64,000 bases of DNA, taken from positions 36,903 to 100,902 of the forward strand of contig MU278392.1 of assembly GCA_022385755.1 (NCBI GenBank). The letters run 5' to 3'. The notes beneath the pieces are model-generated. The model was not told the origin of the DNA. It ran no database searches and was given only the letters and a program-made list of their open reading frames with translations. This DNA comes from Trametopsis cervina. Taxonomy: Eukaryota; Basidiomycota; Agaricomycetes; Polyporales; Irpicaceae. Below, piece by piece: positions 1 through 11,444 of the stretch. Made by a program: the position numbers and the translations under genes. How positions within the stretch are numbered: the first letter of the stretch is position 1; each line of letters opens with the position of its first letter.

Positions 1-2
1 TC

Positions 3-50
3 GTCTTTGACTTTGTCGAACACTGCCCCTTTAACGAGCCGTACTTCTGA
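3..50 (+). CDS. Possible 3' end of an upstream gene, cut by window start
   Basis: The first bases read in one frame as a 15-residue tail ending EHCPFNEPYF followed by TGA at 48-50. It has a protein-like composition and lies where the 3' end of a plus-strand gene could fall, convergent with the GET5-like gene. The stretch is too short to identify or to exclude chance. Bases 51-538 show no other supported gene. Confidence 0.25.
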   Translation, partial: VFDFVEHCPFNEPYF

Positions 51-538
51 CGGGCAGTCCGGTAACACGCTAGGCTCAAAATCCAGCGGGTCTGTAGGTC
101 GTGCAGATATGGAAAACAGCCAGCGAGTGATGGTAATCGCTATCAGTGTCGTACTTGGAGCACTGATGGTCTTCTGAATGGTTTCTGGTCCATCAGACTA
201 TACAAAATTTCACTATACTTTGCACATTCACTAATGCCGTTCTTTTACGTCACATACCTATAATCACAACGACACTCCTTTAGACCATAATGTAATATCA
301 TCCTAGTGGTTACTCACTCAACGTTATGTACCCTAATCCTATATGATTATTGTGAATGGCTGGTACAAAATCCTCATAGACCAAGAGCTCTTGAAAGGCA
401 TGCTTTATGCGTATGCTACAATATGAAACCACTTATTCCGATATCACGTGCGCCCCCAATCCCTTGAGAAGACATGAGTCCGACGACCTGATGGTCGTGT
501 TAAAGGGGACTTGCCAGTTGAAGAAAAGTTGCCATTAT

Positions 539-1603
539 CTAGCTTCCAGCCATCCCGAGAACACCAACCTTGTCGCGAATTTTCGCAATCTCGCTAACCG
601 ATAGTGTGCCTTTGCTTGCACAGAAGAAGTCCTCCCATGCGGTTGCGGCATCGCTTTCTGTGTCAAACTCGCCACTAAAGACGTATTAGATTTATTGTAT
701 TGTTAGAAGATAATAGAGCAGCGACATACCCCAAGAACGTGTACAGTCGTTCCCAGAACTCAGGTTGAGCGATCCTGTCATGATACGGGGTATTCGGTCC
801 CGGATGAAGAGAGCTTGACGGGATGCTGGATGTATCGAGGACGAGCGGTATATCGACCAGCTTCTCGTCTGCCACTGGGGTAAGCGAGGGCGACGGTGAC
901 AAGACCACAGAGGGTATGCGAGTATGCCCGCCTCGGCTCTTGTGAGTTTGTTCCGGGAGGAGGGTGATGGTTTCTGGTATGTTCTGCGGTTCCGAGGTGA
1001 TTATTAGAGGAGTGCTTGTTTCTGGTACCGCAGAAGGGGGCACAGGAGCGGCAGAGGGGTCCCAAAGTGAGCCTGCCCTGACCATGAGGTTCACCGTATC
1101 GCCATCCTTGATATCGTACTCCTTCAGCAACTTCGCATCTGCTAGGGCCTTCCCCTTGAGAAGCAGTCGCTGAGAGTCGGCTGCAGGTGCACCAGGCAGG
1201 GACGCAAGAGAGGTCTTAATCGTGGCAATTGTATCTGCTGGGTGTACACTCAGAGCAGATGTCCAGGCAGGCTTTGCGGACTTGACGGTGATGGTGATAG
1301 CACCTGAATGAAGTGGGTTAGGCGCGTACAGCGATGTATGGCACTGCTACTGGCACGGACCTGTGAGGTCTGGTTCTTCTGACTCCGTTTTCTCAGGCGG
1401 TGGCGGCACTGGAATCTGTAATTCAGGAAACATGGATCAGGAAAGGTACTTGTCTGTGAGGATGAATGACTTACTGGGAGAGTGGGGACTTTCTTGAGGT
1501 AATCCTCCGGTGGCGGCTGGAAATCATCGTTGTAATTCACGGGCTGCGCGCTTAGGTTCTCAACAAATTTCTTGACAAATGTAAACTCTGCTTGATCTGC
1601 CAT
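539..1603 (-). CDS. GET5: GET5/MDY2-like (UBL4-type) ubiquitin-like protein of the GET pathway
   Basis: In the family, Get5 pairs with Get4 and passes newly made tail-anchored membrane proteins to Sgt2/Get3 in the cytosol. The N-terminus from the ATG at 1601-1603 (MADQAEFTFVKKFVENL, then FQPPPEDYLKKVPTLP) resembles the Get4-binding segment of fungal Get5. After two short introns comes a ubiquitin-like fold: TITVKSAKPAW, then IATIKTSLASLPG, QRLLLKGKALAD and a KDGDTVNLMV strand. A Pro/Ser-rich linker follows. The last intron (donor GTATGT near 730) joins YTFLG to GEFDTESDAATAWEDFF, and the protein ends GVLGMAGS at 539-541; this tail could be the C-terminal homodimerisation domain. The second intron uses a weak GTCCGT donor. 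The next gene starts divergently about 180 bp away. Family assignment is fairly sure, exact orthology less so. Confidence 0.7.
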
Positions 1604-1781
1604 GATGACAAGGGCTGCGACGTTTGTACGATAGTGTAGAGCAGACGTGGACCGTATATATGTGCGCCTATATATACACAGCCTAAACGACGTCACTTCG
1701 GGTGACGGAATGTCACCTTGGTGTCACACATTGTCACGACAATCGGGTCTGTCCGTGTGACACACCTCACGACAAACGACC

Positions 1782-2292
1782 ATGGCTGTAAGTTCTAATT
1801 CACGATTCATGCATGCACGCTTTTGACCGCTTTGCATATAGTCTGGCTACGGCTTTCAAGGAGGTAAATATTACATGAAGTACTTTGGTGTGCCTTTCTG
1901 AACCCCGGCCGCAGGACCCTCACGATGCTTCGGGTTCTGGCAGGAATTCACTAAGGTGAGGTGGATCGTTCTGGTGCAGGGCTATTTTCTGAACCACAAG
2001 ACAATAGTGTTACGCGTCTGCAGACTCTCCGGGCAAATGTCGAATCCAGGCGGACGACTATCTCGAGTGTCTGCATAGGACGCAAGAGGTGCGCTACACT
2101 CCGAATAAATTGTGTCAGAAACTGAGTATACCGTGTCAGGTTGCTCGAGCTAAAGCAGTGAAGGCGGAATTTGTCCGCAAAGCGGCGCTACAAGCACATG
2201 AAGGACGCAAGGCGGCAGACATCCTCGCAGACGGTGTCATAGTAGGGGTGGGATTGATACAGAGGGACAAGGGCGATTCGGGGTCGCATTAG
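1782..2292 (+). CDS. NDUFS5: NADH:ubiquinone oxidoreductase 15 kDa subunit (NDUFS5 type)
   Basis: This is an accessory subunit of mitochondrial complex I on the intermembrane-space side, imported through the disulfide relay. Five exons (1782-1787, 1842-1863, 1915-1955, 2008-2088, 2140-2292) join in frame to a 100-residue protein starting MASGYGFQGGPSR. Both CX9C motifs are present: CFGFWQEFTKC and CRIQADDYLEC, followed by LHRTQE and the helix RAKAVKAEFVRKAAL. Length and twin-CX9C spacing fit the family well. The first exon is only ATG plus GCT, so simple ORF scanning finds only the last exon. It is transcribed divergently from the GET5-like gene. Confidence 0.9.
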
Positions 2293-2681
2293 GGTCTCAT
2301 GTCTATAATCAGACAACTGCCATAGATTCTTTTCTTCAAGTGCCGCGCTACTTGCCCGTTGTGCGCAGTCTGTGGAGGTCTAAAGGAGAGGCTCAGTACT
2401 AAAACACGGTAATCATGCTATTCACGAACCGGGTTCGTGGTCTTCCTATCTGCGACTCAAACGTGGCCGTAGTAGAGCTTTTCCTGGTTCACAGTTACCA
2501 GCAATCTCTTTCACATCTCGTCGTGTAGTCCAGCTCTATACAGTATACAGAGTACACAGTACACGGATAGTTGGCCGACGGATATTGTTTTAGCGCGCAA
2601 ATAGCTTTGATACAAACCACCATCTGTCAGCCTCCTATACCGACTTCTGCCTCTACCTGAAGCTCGCCGACCTTTAATGCC
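2293..2681. other. Intergenic stretch without a recognised gene
   Basis: About 390 bp between two plus-strand genes. It should hold the 3' UTR of the complex I subunit gene and the promoter of the next gene. A run of ACAGTATACAGAGTACACAG-like short repeats lies near 2540-2560. I see no coding signal or structured RNA. Confidence 0.5.
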
Positions 2682-5646
2682 ATGTTTTATGGCGCAGGCT
2701 CCCTGAACGCACCTATTGTCATTTCAGATGACGAAGATGAGGCAGCCTATGTTGAGTTCACTTTGGAACAGAGGATATCCTCTCCAACAGAAAATATGGA
2801 CGATGAGGATTTCGGCGACATTCCCGTGGTACATCCAGCAGAAACGTCTTACCAAATGGACCTCACACAGGATAGCCCCAGCGCCTTGCCCGAACTCACT
2901 CTCGGTACGTCACAGTTCTACTCGCTGTAGTGGCCCCGTCAATGTGACATGCAGAAGGCCCAAGCACCGGTGAAAAACGCAAGAGGACCACCAGCGTAAA
3001 GTCATCCCATGAAAGTGCTGCGCAGGCTTCTGTCTTACCCAATAGACCGCCGAGCCCTGGTGCACCACCGGGTGAGAGCAAGAATGCGCGTAAGAAACGC
3101 CGCAAACGAGAGAAGTTAGGTGTAGGAACCTCAATGGTGCCACAGGGAGTTGTCGGGCCCGCGATACCCATGACTGGTCCTCCTCCACCCGCGATATCAA
3201 CAGCTGGTCCTCCTGTTCCCGCACAAAGAGCACAACCGATACCGACGAATGTACCATTTTTACCACCTAAGCCCCAGCTTCAACTGCCCCCACCTCCGCC
3301 GCGGCGGTCCAACTCTTCACCCTTATCAGCTGTTAGTATGCAGTCCCTCTTACACAATGGTCTGGCACCATCGCTGCCGCCCTACCCTACTATGCACCAG
3401 TCGATTGGTATACCACGATCGCAGCCCATTCAAATCCCGAAAGAGTTTCCTTCAAGAGCTCTACAGAGTTCACCAGTGACGAACTTGCGACCTGCTGAAC
3501 CGCGCAATCCTGCGGTTAACCCTGTTCCTCCTCCCGCCGCAGTGGCTTCAACCAGCTCATTGAAAAAGCCTATTGGCATGCGCCCGGATACCGACCCTCA
3601 TGGTCAACATGGCGTATATGAACTGCATCAATCACTGAATTACATGCCGAACCCTGCGAGGTGCCTTGTGATGGAGCTCCTTCCGAGAAAGTTTCGTACT
3701 GAGGCCTTCGTCCACAAGTGGGCTGCCAGGTTTTGTACTTCCACTCATCCTCCCCTACTCCATATCGAACTGGATAATAGGATCGGGAAGGCACTCATTG
3801 AATTCCCTAGCGCAGAAGTGGCGAGAGTCGCTTGGGAGAGCGCAAGGCTTTATGGCGAGGGAAAAGAACATATACGTGTCTATTGGTATCGTCTGCCTGG
3901 GGTGGGTGCGAACGCTGGCGTAGGTGAGCTGGAGGAGGGTGAAATTGAAGACGGGGAGATAGTAGCAAATCCTTCCACATCGAGGAAGCCCAAGAAGGAA
4001 CGGAAAAAGTTGAAGGATCCCCCGAAACCATCAACACAACTTTTGCCTCTCCCGAAACCGCCATTGCTTCCAGTAAGCTCGCTACCGACCCCAAACACGG
4101 TCACGTTTGCGAACGGGAAATGGCGCTCCACGTCACTAACGGGGCACATTCCCTCTACGAGTTCGAATCATTTGAGCGAAGGCGTTATGCCTTCCATATC
4201 TCCTCCTATCGTTCGTCAACCGGGAGCTACTGTAGCACACGCGCCATTGCCACAGGGCACGAACGTCCATCATAACTCTCACCCCCAATTGCCCTCTATT
4301 TCTCCTCAGGTTGCATCTGGCCTAGTGGAGGGTGCATTGGAGGGAAGCGTAACAGCCACACCACGAACCCGTCTCTCTTTGGGCGAGAGGTTGAAGTCGC
4401 CTCCCCGGGCTATACCAGTCTCTGCATTTCCACTTCCATCACATCAACATCCATCTCCCAGTCCCTCTGAGCCCCCACATCTTGACAAAGTCGTAGATCT
4501 CGCTGCGGGTGATGAACAAATCGACCAGCCAATGGATCAGTCGACGGATGTTCCTGTTTACTCGATGGATGACGATACAGTCTCTATCACGTCTTCGAGC
4601 GGTAGATCATCGCTTCCGCAAGCCGACTACGTCAGAGAAGAACTGCACAAGGGCGGCACAGGCAATACGTCAACGGATTTGATTCGTGTAGACGAACCAG
4701 ATCCGACACCTGTTGCTACTTTGGCGCCACCAGTTGAACCGTGTAACCGCACGGTAGATGCCGCCAAGGGCTCTCCGTATGAGGAGAACATCCTGGGTAT
4801 TCATCAGGAAGAACGCGAAGTAACCATACGAGACGCACAAGTAGCAGCCATTGCTGCAGCACCCTCATCTTCTTCAGACGATATTCCTGGTCTTTCAGCG
4901 TCGTCGAGCGGCGCTCCTATCAAGGCGGGGATACTAGACTTGGCCGCTAGTGCAAGCGCAAAGGAACAAGAACTCCGGCGTTTGGTACTCAATAGTAAGA
5001 AAAACAGGTCTTCTTTGAACGCTCAAGCTGTACCCGTCTTGCCGCCAACGAGTTCCGAGCAGGTATCGATGCCTTCGCAAGATGGTCAGATGCTGAAGCG
5101 ATCTGCCGCTGAGAACGTGGTCCAGAAACCAGTTGAGGTTGTCTCCCGCTTGTCCGTGAAGGTGGCGACAGTGGATCTGGATTCTATGGCGACCTCCTTC
5201 ATAACTGAGGCGATCCAGAATATAGCACCTGTGTCCAAGACGTCACATCCTGCAACTCCGGTGTTCGCCTCTACTCTCCCACAACCGGCACCGATGTCTG
5301 AGAAAGAAAGGCTAGCGGCGAAGCATAAGCTTCTAGAGCAGAAAATCGCAGAAAGCAAGGAATTCATGGCTCGATACGCCAATGCGCCGACCAAGCTCCA
5401 GAAAACACAGGTGATGCAGAAGATGAAGGAGCGGATGCAGTACGTGGAGTCTACTTAGTCTCAAGTGGCTTAGTGGCGGCTGAAGAATACGGCAGCGTAT
5501 TGGATGAGGAGATGAAAAGCTTGGATACCCTTCCGGCGTTCAAGCCGCCAGCAGTCGTACAAACCCGGTGGCCGGATCCGCCAAGCTCTTCGATGATTAT
5601 CGACATAAGTGACGATGAGGACGACGACCTTATAGATATCGACTAA
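2682..5646 (+). CDS. Large proline-rich protein with RRM-like segment, C-terminal coiled coil and acidic motifs at both ends
   Basis: Not recognised as a named gene. Three exons (2682-2904, 2955-5439, 5496-5646) join in frame to 952 residues. The second intron starts GTACGT and ends GGCAG at 5495. Reading through it would stop at 5458; splicing restores an exon ending SMIIDISDDEDDDLIDID. Near the N-terminus lies PIVISDDEDEAAY. Hydrophobic V/I runs followed by acidic residues resemble SUMO-interacting motifs, so the protein may bind SUMO at both ends. A basic KNARKKRRKREK stretch may be a nuclear signal. A segment of about 80 residues (RCLVMELLPRKFRTEAFV to HIRVYWYRLPGV) looks like a divergent RRM. 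Long Pro/Ser-rich disorder follows, then a charged helix (EKERLAAKHKLLEQKIAESK). A nuclear RNA-linked role is inference. Confidence 0.75.
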
Positions 5647-7096
5647 ACGGATCGGACGCGTCGCGGCCAGCTCTGAGCCGTGAGGTAGGTTATAGCTCAG
5701 CCATCTTACAGATCTTCGACCGACACTCCGAGGTGGTCAAGTTTGATTTTGGGATTTGAACTGTATGCAGCTGGGAGTACCTCTTGTCAAATTCTGTGTT
5801 CAGATAACTACAGCATTTTTTGTACAGGCAGATATGACTGCCCTTTGTGATGAGGACGTGGTGAGTGCCCAATCCTGTCTCATTAAAACGCTCTGATGGA
5901 ACCCGCTGCAGTTTCGCCACACAAGTCCTTTTATTCCCTCCATGTCTTCTCTGCCTCATTATGTTATGTACGATACTTCTATCGTGCAACCCTGCTGGGT
6001 GTAATTGACTCGTCATCGACCTGGAGTCCGTGTTCTGCGCGGACAGACGGGTGGTGAAATAGTCCATTCGATACCGAGCTGTTATTTGTTGTATTCACTG
6101 TTTAATTTGTCTTATCGCAATCGTTCTTGAACAGCGTATCAGTGTTCCTCTTGAATGTCTCAAATAACGAAGGTTAGTTGCACGCCGCTAGCAAAACTGA
6201 AGTACCTTCAATCACGTGACACTCCCAAATCAGTCAGTGAGAGCGTCAGTGCACGCATTCACTTTTTGCCCTCCACTACTGCCTGCACTGCTGCAGATAG
6301 TCACACTGTTTTGTCCCGCTAAGCTCTACCTACTACTCAGTAACCTCTGGAAAACGCATAATTTGAGACTTAACCCTCGCACATGATCCTGTCCCCTTTG
6401 GTATAGGACCGGCCACATCTGGGAAGCCTTTGGTGTGTCGTTCAAGGCTACAGCAGACCAACGATCTCGAGCTTGCAGACATCGAGGCAATACTTCAACT
6501 TGCGGTACCACTGGACTAATCTCAGGCGGAAACGGCTACATCGTTTATCGGCTACGTTCGATCTTAACTTCAGATGGATATAAGTCAACTTCCCACTTCC
6601 TGCGGCATCCTTAGCAGGTCAGGAACCTCAATCACGAAACTCCCTTGTCCTTCCGCTGAGCTGGACGAGCCCAAGGCGCATGGTCAGCAAAGCCAATTAC
6701 ACGGATGGCCGACACCGATTACCGTGACGAAGCTAACTAATATGCCCATACGCGCGAATATCTATGGAGACTGTTCATGTGTACTTAGCCAATGGAAAAG
6801 ACCTTTCCCTTGGCTTGATACACCTAAACACTTCCTCAATCGAACCATCGGTCAAACATATCAGGACTCTCCCAACTACGAACTTTAGCTTTAGTGCGGC
6901 CTGCCGCGTCCACACCTGGCAGGCATGCTACGTTGCACTGCTTGATGTTCGTAGTAACTTGCCTTTATGTAGTATTCTCACCTCACTCCTGCAAGGCTGT
7001 TCCGAGTTCAAAAACAATTCACTGTGCCGCTTTACATATTATACTCTACAACTCTACAATACAACACTAAGCCTGTCTCTATTCCTGATATCATTA
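5647..7096. other. Intergenic stretch of about 1.45 kb, no supported gene
   Basis: The stretch lies between two genes pointing toward each other. Several 60-200 codon ORFs occur on both strands, but none has a recognisable motif, consistent splice sites or an ATG in good context. I see no repeat or RNA gene in it. Confidence 0.5.
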
Positions 7097-7783
7097 TCAT
7101 GCAACGACAGCCATCGGCGCGTGCCTCCAATCGTCCGCCTCTTCCAGACTCGCGGGAGATGCAGACCATCCCCACGTCCCATGCCCATGTCTTGTCCTGC
7201 GAACCTCAACATCGACGACTGTCGGCGTCGGCACAGTTGGTTTATGCGCCCTGCTACCGCGGCGAGCCCGGCGGGGGCGACGCAAGGCGGCCTTATCGTT
7301 GTTGATGGGGAGCGCGAGGAGCGCAGAGACGGAAGCAATGCTGGCGCGCTGCGCTGCGGTTAAGGGGATGGCAGCGGGTCGGAGCGCGAGGAGCGTCGGG
7401 ACGGAGTATGTGAGCGGGTGTGTGGTGGGGGGTTGGGGTATCGATGATGCGGGGGGTATATGGGTGCGCGGTTGTGTGTGCTCTGTGGTGGCGGTGGTGG
7501 TTAGCTCTCGTACGTATCTAGGAGAATGAGAAGTGTACTGACCATGGTGCGCGAACGCGTGGGCGGGGAACTTTCTGCCGTGCGGTGACGACGGCGAATG
7601 TGCGCGCCAGTTAGGGGTGTCCTGGACTGGCGACGGGGAGCGAGAGCTCGAGGAGCCCGCAGAGGGCTGGCGTTTGTGCAGCGGCACGTACTTGGACTCG
7701 GAGGTGGACGTCGATGTCGACGATCCCGTCGGGGAGCTTGGCTCAATAGGGGCACGGCGGTTGATGGCGATAGGGCTCGACAT
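7097..7783 (-). CDS. Small Ser/Pro-rich basidiomycete protein, unknown function
   Basis: Not recognised. A single-exon reading gives 228 residues starting MSSPIAINRR. The N-terminal third is Ser/Thr-rich and contains SKYVPLHKRQPSAGSSSS. The centre is Pro/Thr-rich, followed by a more ordered stretch (TYSVPTLLALRPAAIPL, then SIASVSALLALP) and a basic RRPRRARRGSRAHK run. An upstream ATG at 8006-8008 keeps the frame open for 75 more residues. I prefer the 7783 start because a TATAAGT element lies about 120 bp upstream of it, inside that extension. The C-terminal part is rich in basic residues and could hide an unrecognised intron, so the 3' end is uncertain. Confidence 0.5.
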   Translation of the reverse strand: MSSPIAINRRAPIEPSSPTGSSTSTSTSESKYVPLHKRQPSAGSSSSRSPSPVQDTPNWRAHSPSSPHGRKFPAHAFAHHGQYTSHSPRYVRELTTTATTEHTQPRTHIPPASSIPQPPTTHPLTYSVPTLLALRPAAIPLTAAQRASIASVSALLALPINNDKAALRRPRRARRGSRAHKPTVPTPTVVDVEVRRTRHGHGTWGWSASPASLEEADDWRHAPMAVVA

Positions 7784-7900
7784 TGTTGTTATCGTCGGTT
7801 GCGTATGCGTAGAGGCCGGTGCGTGCAGTGCGATGTGTGCGGGTGAGAGGACGGGCTCTGAGCTGCTGGGGGAGAGCCCTACTCCGCCCCGTGCCCTCGT

Positions 7901-7907
7901 ACTTATA
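7901..7907 (-). promoter_or_regulatory. TATA-like element
   Basis: TATAAGT on the minus strand, 118-124 bp upstream of the preferred start codon at 7783. Confidence 0.35.
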
Positions 7908-8949
7908 CGGCGTCCATCCCCAGCGGAAAGGCTACACGGCTGTGTCGTGTCGATTGCGCCACGAAGGCTGAGGATAGGACGTGTCAGCGTGTTACGCCTC
8001 CTGAACACGCACGAATAGTCCGCTGCGCCCGCGAACTGCGCAGAGCGGTGGAGAACCTCCCAGAACCATCAGGCGCCCACACCCAATCTTATCCTGGCGC
8101 TACGGCGGCCGTGGGTCATCGGGAATGCTGCCATTGGCTTGTGTGTAGGGCTTGTGTCTGATGTCCGATACGATACTGTAGTCTGTCTTCAAATTCGTGC
8201 GACGGGCGAACAAAGCTCGTCTGACTGGGCAGAGCCGGCGTGTCATTAGTAATCAAGCACACCTCCAATTGCTCTCTAATCGCTCTCTAATCTCGTTTGC
8301 CTAGGCGGCTCGAGCTGCCTGTGACGTCGGAGAGCTTCTTGTGAGCAGAAAAGAGGATGTAAGCTCGGCCGATGGACAAGGATAGGACAGCACTTACATA
8401 CACCAACCGGTCTCGGGTGAACACAACCAAAGATACTAGGCGGTCTGCGGACGAGCCGTACAAGGCTGTAAGGTCAGGCCTTGGCCGGCTCGTCCTTTCT
8501 ATAAGGCCACCAATCGGTTTCATTGCATACGCAGTCCATATCCAAGCAAACTGGCCTGCGGAGAGGTTGTGCGGCGATCTGACCTGAGGGGATTCTGCTC
8601 AGCCAACCACCGGACGATGCTTGTGCTCTCTGCGTTGCTGCTGCGACGCGTGCGCGGTCTCCGCAGCAACACAGAGCCCATGGCAACATTCGCCGTGAGG
8701 GCGGGATGGAGGTCGGAGGACGCGTTTGTGTGTGTCGTGAGGAGGTCGCCAGAGAGAAAATTCAAGTGAAAGTAATTATTAGTAGACGCCCGATTATTGC
8801 ATCGGGTCCGGTCAGCGAGTGGCGACTTGACTCTGCCTCCTACCGCCACCTCCCGCCACCGTTCCCTTCCTCCCCCTCACTCTCAGGCCACCCATTGCTG
8901 GCAGGCTAACCTGCGTGCGGCCTGCGCGGCCCACCCAAAATTGCTATCG
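7908..8949. other. Divergent intergenic region, no supported gene
   Basis: About 1 kb between divergently transcribed genes; it should hold both promoters. A short direct repeat of CGCTCTCTAAT occurs near 8271-8290. Overlapping ORFs of 60-110 codons on both strands share no motif and look like chance in GC-rich DNA. Confidence 0.5.
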
Positions 8950-10774
8950 ATGATGTCTCTATCCTCGCTCGCGAAGGAAGACCAGGAGGCGCTACGGCTG
9001 CTCGTGCAGCACGTCCTGCGCGCGTTCTATGAGCCGCGGTTTACGGTCGTTGTGGACCAGCTTGTACGGCATACTGTGTACGTGTGCGAGTGTTGTGTTT
9101 TGGACCCTTTTTGTGTGTATGTGGCATGTGGAGGTGAGGACTGACGCAGTGCAGGATCAAGGACGATGACCTCGCGGGGCGCATGGGCCTTGCACTCAAG
9201 GAGCTCGGAAAGGTCATGGCTGTGCTTGAGAACGACAGGCTCATACGCGTGTATGTCTCTTCCTTTTTCTCTACGATTCTAGGTGAGCTGAACGAACACA
9301 CGCGCGTCGGTAGATACCGCCAGAACGAGCTCAAGGAGGGCGCGCAGCGGTCCGTCGGCCGTCAATACTATTACATCGACTACCAACACTTTTGCAACGT
9401 CGTCAAATGGCGCGTGGCGGAGATGCATCGCCGGATAGACACCACCCTGCGCAACGTGAGCTCCCACCCTCTCCCTCTCCCGGCTTACAGTTGAAACAGC
9501 CCTACTTCAAGCAACTCGACAACAAGGGGTACATCTGCCCGCAGTGCGGCAAGTCCTTCTCGCCGCTCGAGGTCGACAAGCTCGTCGACCATATGGCTGG
9601 CACGTTCAACTGCGACATCTGCCACGCGGAGCTGACCGACAACGAGAACGCGGAGAGCGTCCGGGGCAGCCAGGACCGCATGCAACGCTTTAACCGGCAG
9701 ATGCGCTTCATTCGCGAGGGTCTGCGCAGATCAGAGGACATGGTCATGCCTGCGTGAGCACCGCTCTCTTTCTGGTTTATGCATCATCCGCGCGCAGTGT
9801 TGCTAAATGCATATGCGGCAATCAGGTTCGACGTCGCACTCTGGATCAAAACACACATCATCGACGTCGAGCGCGCCAAAGCAGCAGCAGCCTCCGGCGG
9901 GCTCAAGTTCGCGGGCGCAGGGGGTGACGGCGCGCCGCAGGCGGACGCCATCGGAGTCGTGCTGAGCGTGGACAAGGACGAGGCGACGCAGCGCGCAGAG
10001 CGGGACCGCGCGGCGGCGGCGAAGCGCATGCAGAACGTGCTCCCTGCGTGGCATCTCAAAAGTACGATCTCGGGCGACCTCACCGCGCTCGGCGTGCGCG
10101 AGGAAGAGGACAAGGACGCAACGGAACGTTTGCCGTCTTCGAACGATGCGATCCTCCGCGGCCTCGCCCCTGCGGCGTCTGCCGCACAGGATGATGCGCC
10201 GCAGACGATGGGCCGAGGCGGGGAGGAGGTGAAACCTGACGTTGTGCTAGACCGTGAGGCCGACTGTGAGTTGCTTGCTCCTTCCCCTTCCTCTCCCCTC
10301 CTCTCGCCTTTCCCTAATGAACGCACAACGCAATGCAGATTACGACCAATATTACGCCTCGCTCGCCGCGTCCTCCGGCGCACCCCCGGTTCCCTCCCTC
10401 GAGCAGGAAGAAGAGGAGGACGTGAAGCCGTCCGTCGCATACCTCGACTCGCTGAACGCATACCGCAAGCGCTCACGGTCACGCTCCGCCGAACGCGGGC
10501 GTGCAAAGACACCAAAGTTGGCGGGGTACGACTCGCCGCACGATGCAGAGCCGCCTGAGCCCGTGGATGCGGCTGGGCAGGCGGCGGATGACCCGATGGT
10601 TTATGGTGAGCGGCGTCTGATCTTGTTGTTGTTCTTTGGATGTTGATGGGCGTGGGTGCGGTTGCAGTGAACGGCGAGCCCGTGCCATTCTCGTCGGTAA
10701 CGGACGAGCAGCAGGATCTGATGACGCCAGAGGAGTATGAGGCGTGGTGGGAGGTCGCGAAGGCGCGGCTGTGA
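8950..10774 (+). CDS. TFA1: Transcription initiation factor TFIIE subunit alpha
   Basis: TFIIE alpha joins the RNA polymerase II preinitiation complex and recruits TFIIH. Seven exons (8950-9077, 9155-9250, 9314-9455, 9491-9753, 9826-10265, 10339-10605, 10668-10774) join in frame to 480 residues. The N-terminal winged helix reads EDQEALRLLVQHVLRAFYEP, then KDDDLAGRMGLALKELGK. RQYYYIDYQHFCNVVKWR follows, then the zinc ribbon GYICPQCGKSFSPLEVDKL with FNCDICHAEL (four cysteines CX2C...CX2C). The C-terminal half is acidic and Ala-rich with an EEEEED run. The end, LMTPEEYEAWWEVAKARL, matches the acidic C-terminal motif of the family. The intron before exon 5 has a TGCTAAAT branch site. Two in-frame ATG codons open the gene. 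Confidence 0.92.
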
Positions 10775-11444
10775 GTGAGGTGAGATTGTGTGCATAGACT
10801 GAATACAGGACGCAGGATGCAAAGTGTACAGTACCTCTCTGTGTAGATACAGATTAAGTTTAAGACTGTTGGGTTTAGTTGACATTGACAGTGCTGGCTT
10901 TCAGCCTGTGTTGTGTTTTGGAAGACGCAACAGCAGACACGTTGGTGGGTGATACGGCGAGAAAATATCAGTCAGAACAAGTAAACAGGTCTACAAATAC
11001 GCAGAATCCATTCTGCAATCTTGTGAAGGGTGTTCCCCCTGGTCGCTTGCGCCTCCTTAGCCATTGACTATTTAATTGCCAGAGCACTCCTGAACGTGGT
11101 CACTAAGCCTAACCGGTTAGTTGTAATGCAGAAATCGACACAGATGCAGTCTGTTGTGGTCGGAAAGATACAGAAGTTGAACCCTTGCCACAACCGCGAC
11201 CCGAAAGTATGTCATGTGACCAGCGGAAGAGGAAGACAGCCCACAATGTTCAAACTTGCGTGTACAATACATGCATGCGTACAATATCAATATATGACAA
11301 GAACAAAACCGCACACCCCGTGGTATCTTACAAACCGCCCCTTCTCCTTTATTTATTCTTCTAACGATATCGTATACGTATATGCCTCTCGTGAGTAGCC
11401 GTTACACCATAACATAACATTACACCTGCACACCCATCGCGTCC
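10775..11444. other. Convergent intergenic region
   Basis: About 670 bp between two convergent genes, expected to hold both 3' UTRs and polyadenylation signals. No coding or RNA gene signal seen. Confidence 0.5.

Noticed and set aside
5690..6067. 125-codon minus-strand ORF
   Set aside because: No recognisable domain, unusual composition and no splice or promoter support.
8520..8849. 109-codon minus-strand ORF in the divergent promoter region
   Set aside because: No motif, overlaps open frames on the other strand, and lies where promoters are expected.
9784..10515. 243-codon minus-strand ORF
   Set aside because: It is the antisense shadow of the TFIIE alpha coding exon, with Ser/Arg-rich content and no motif.
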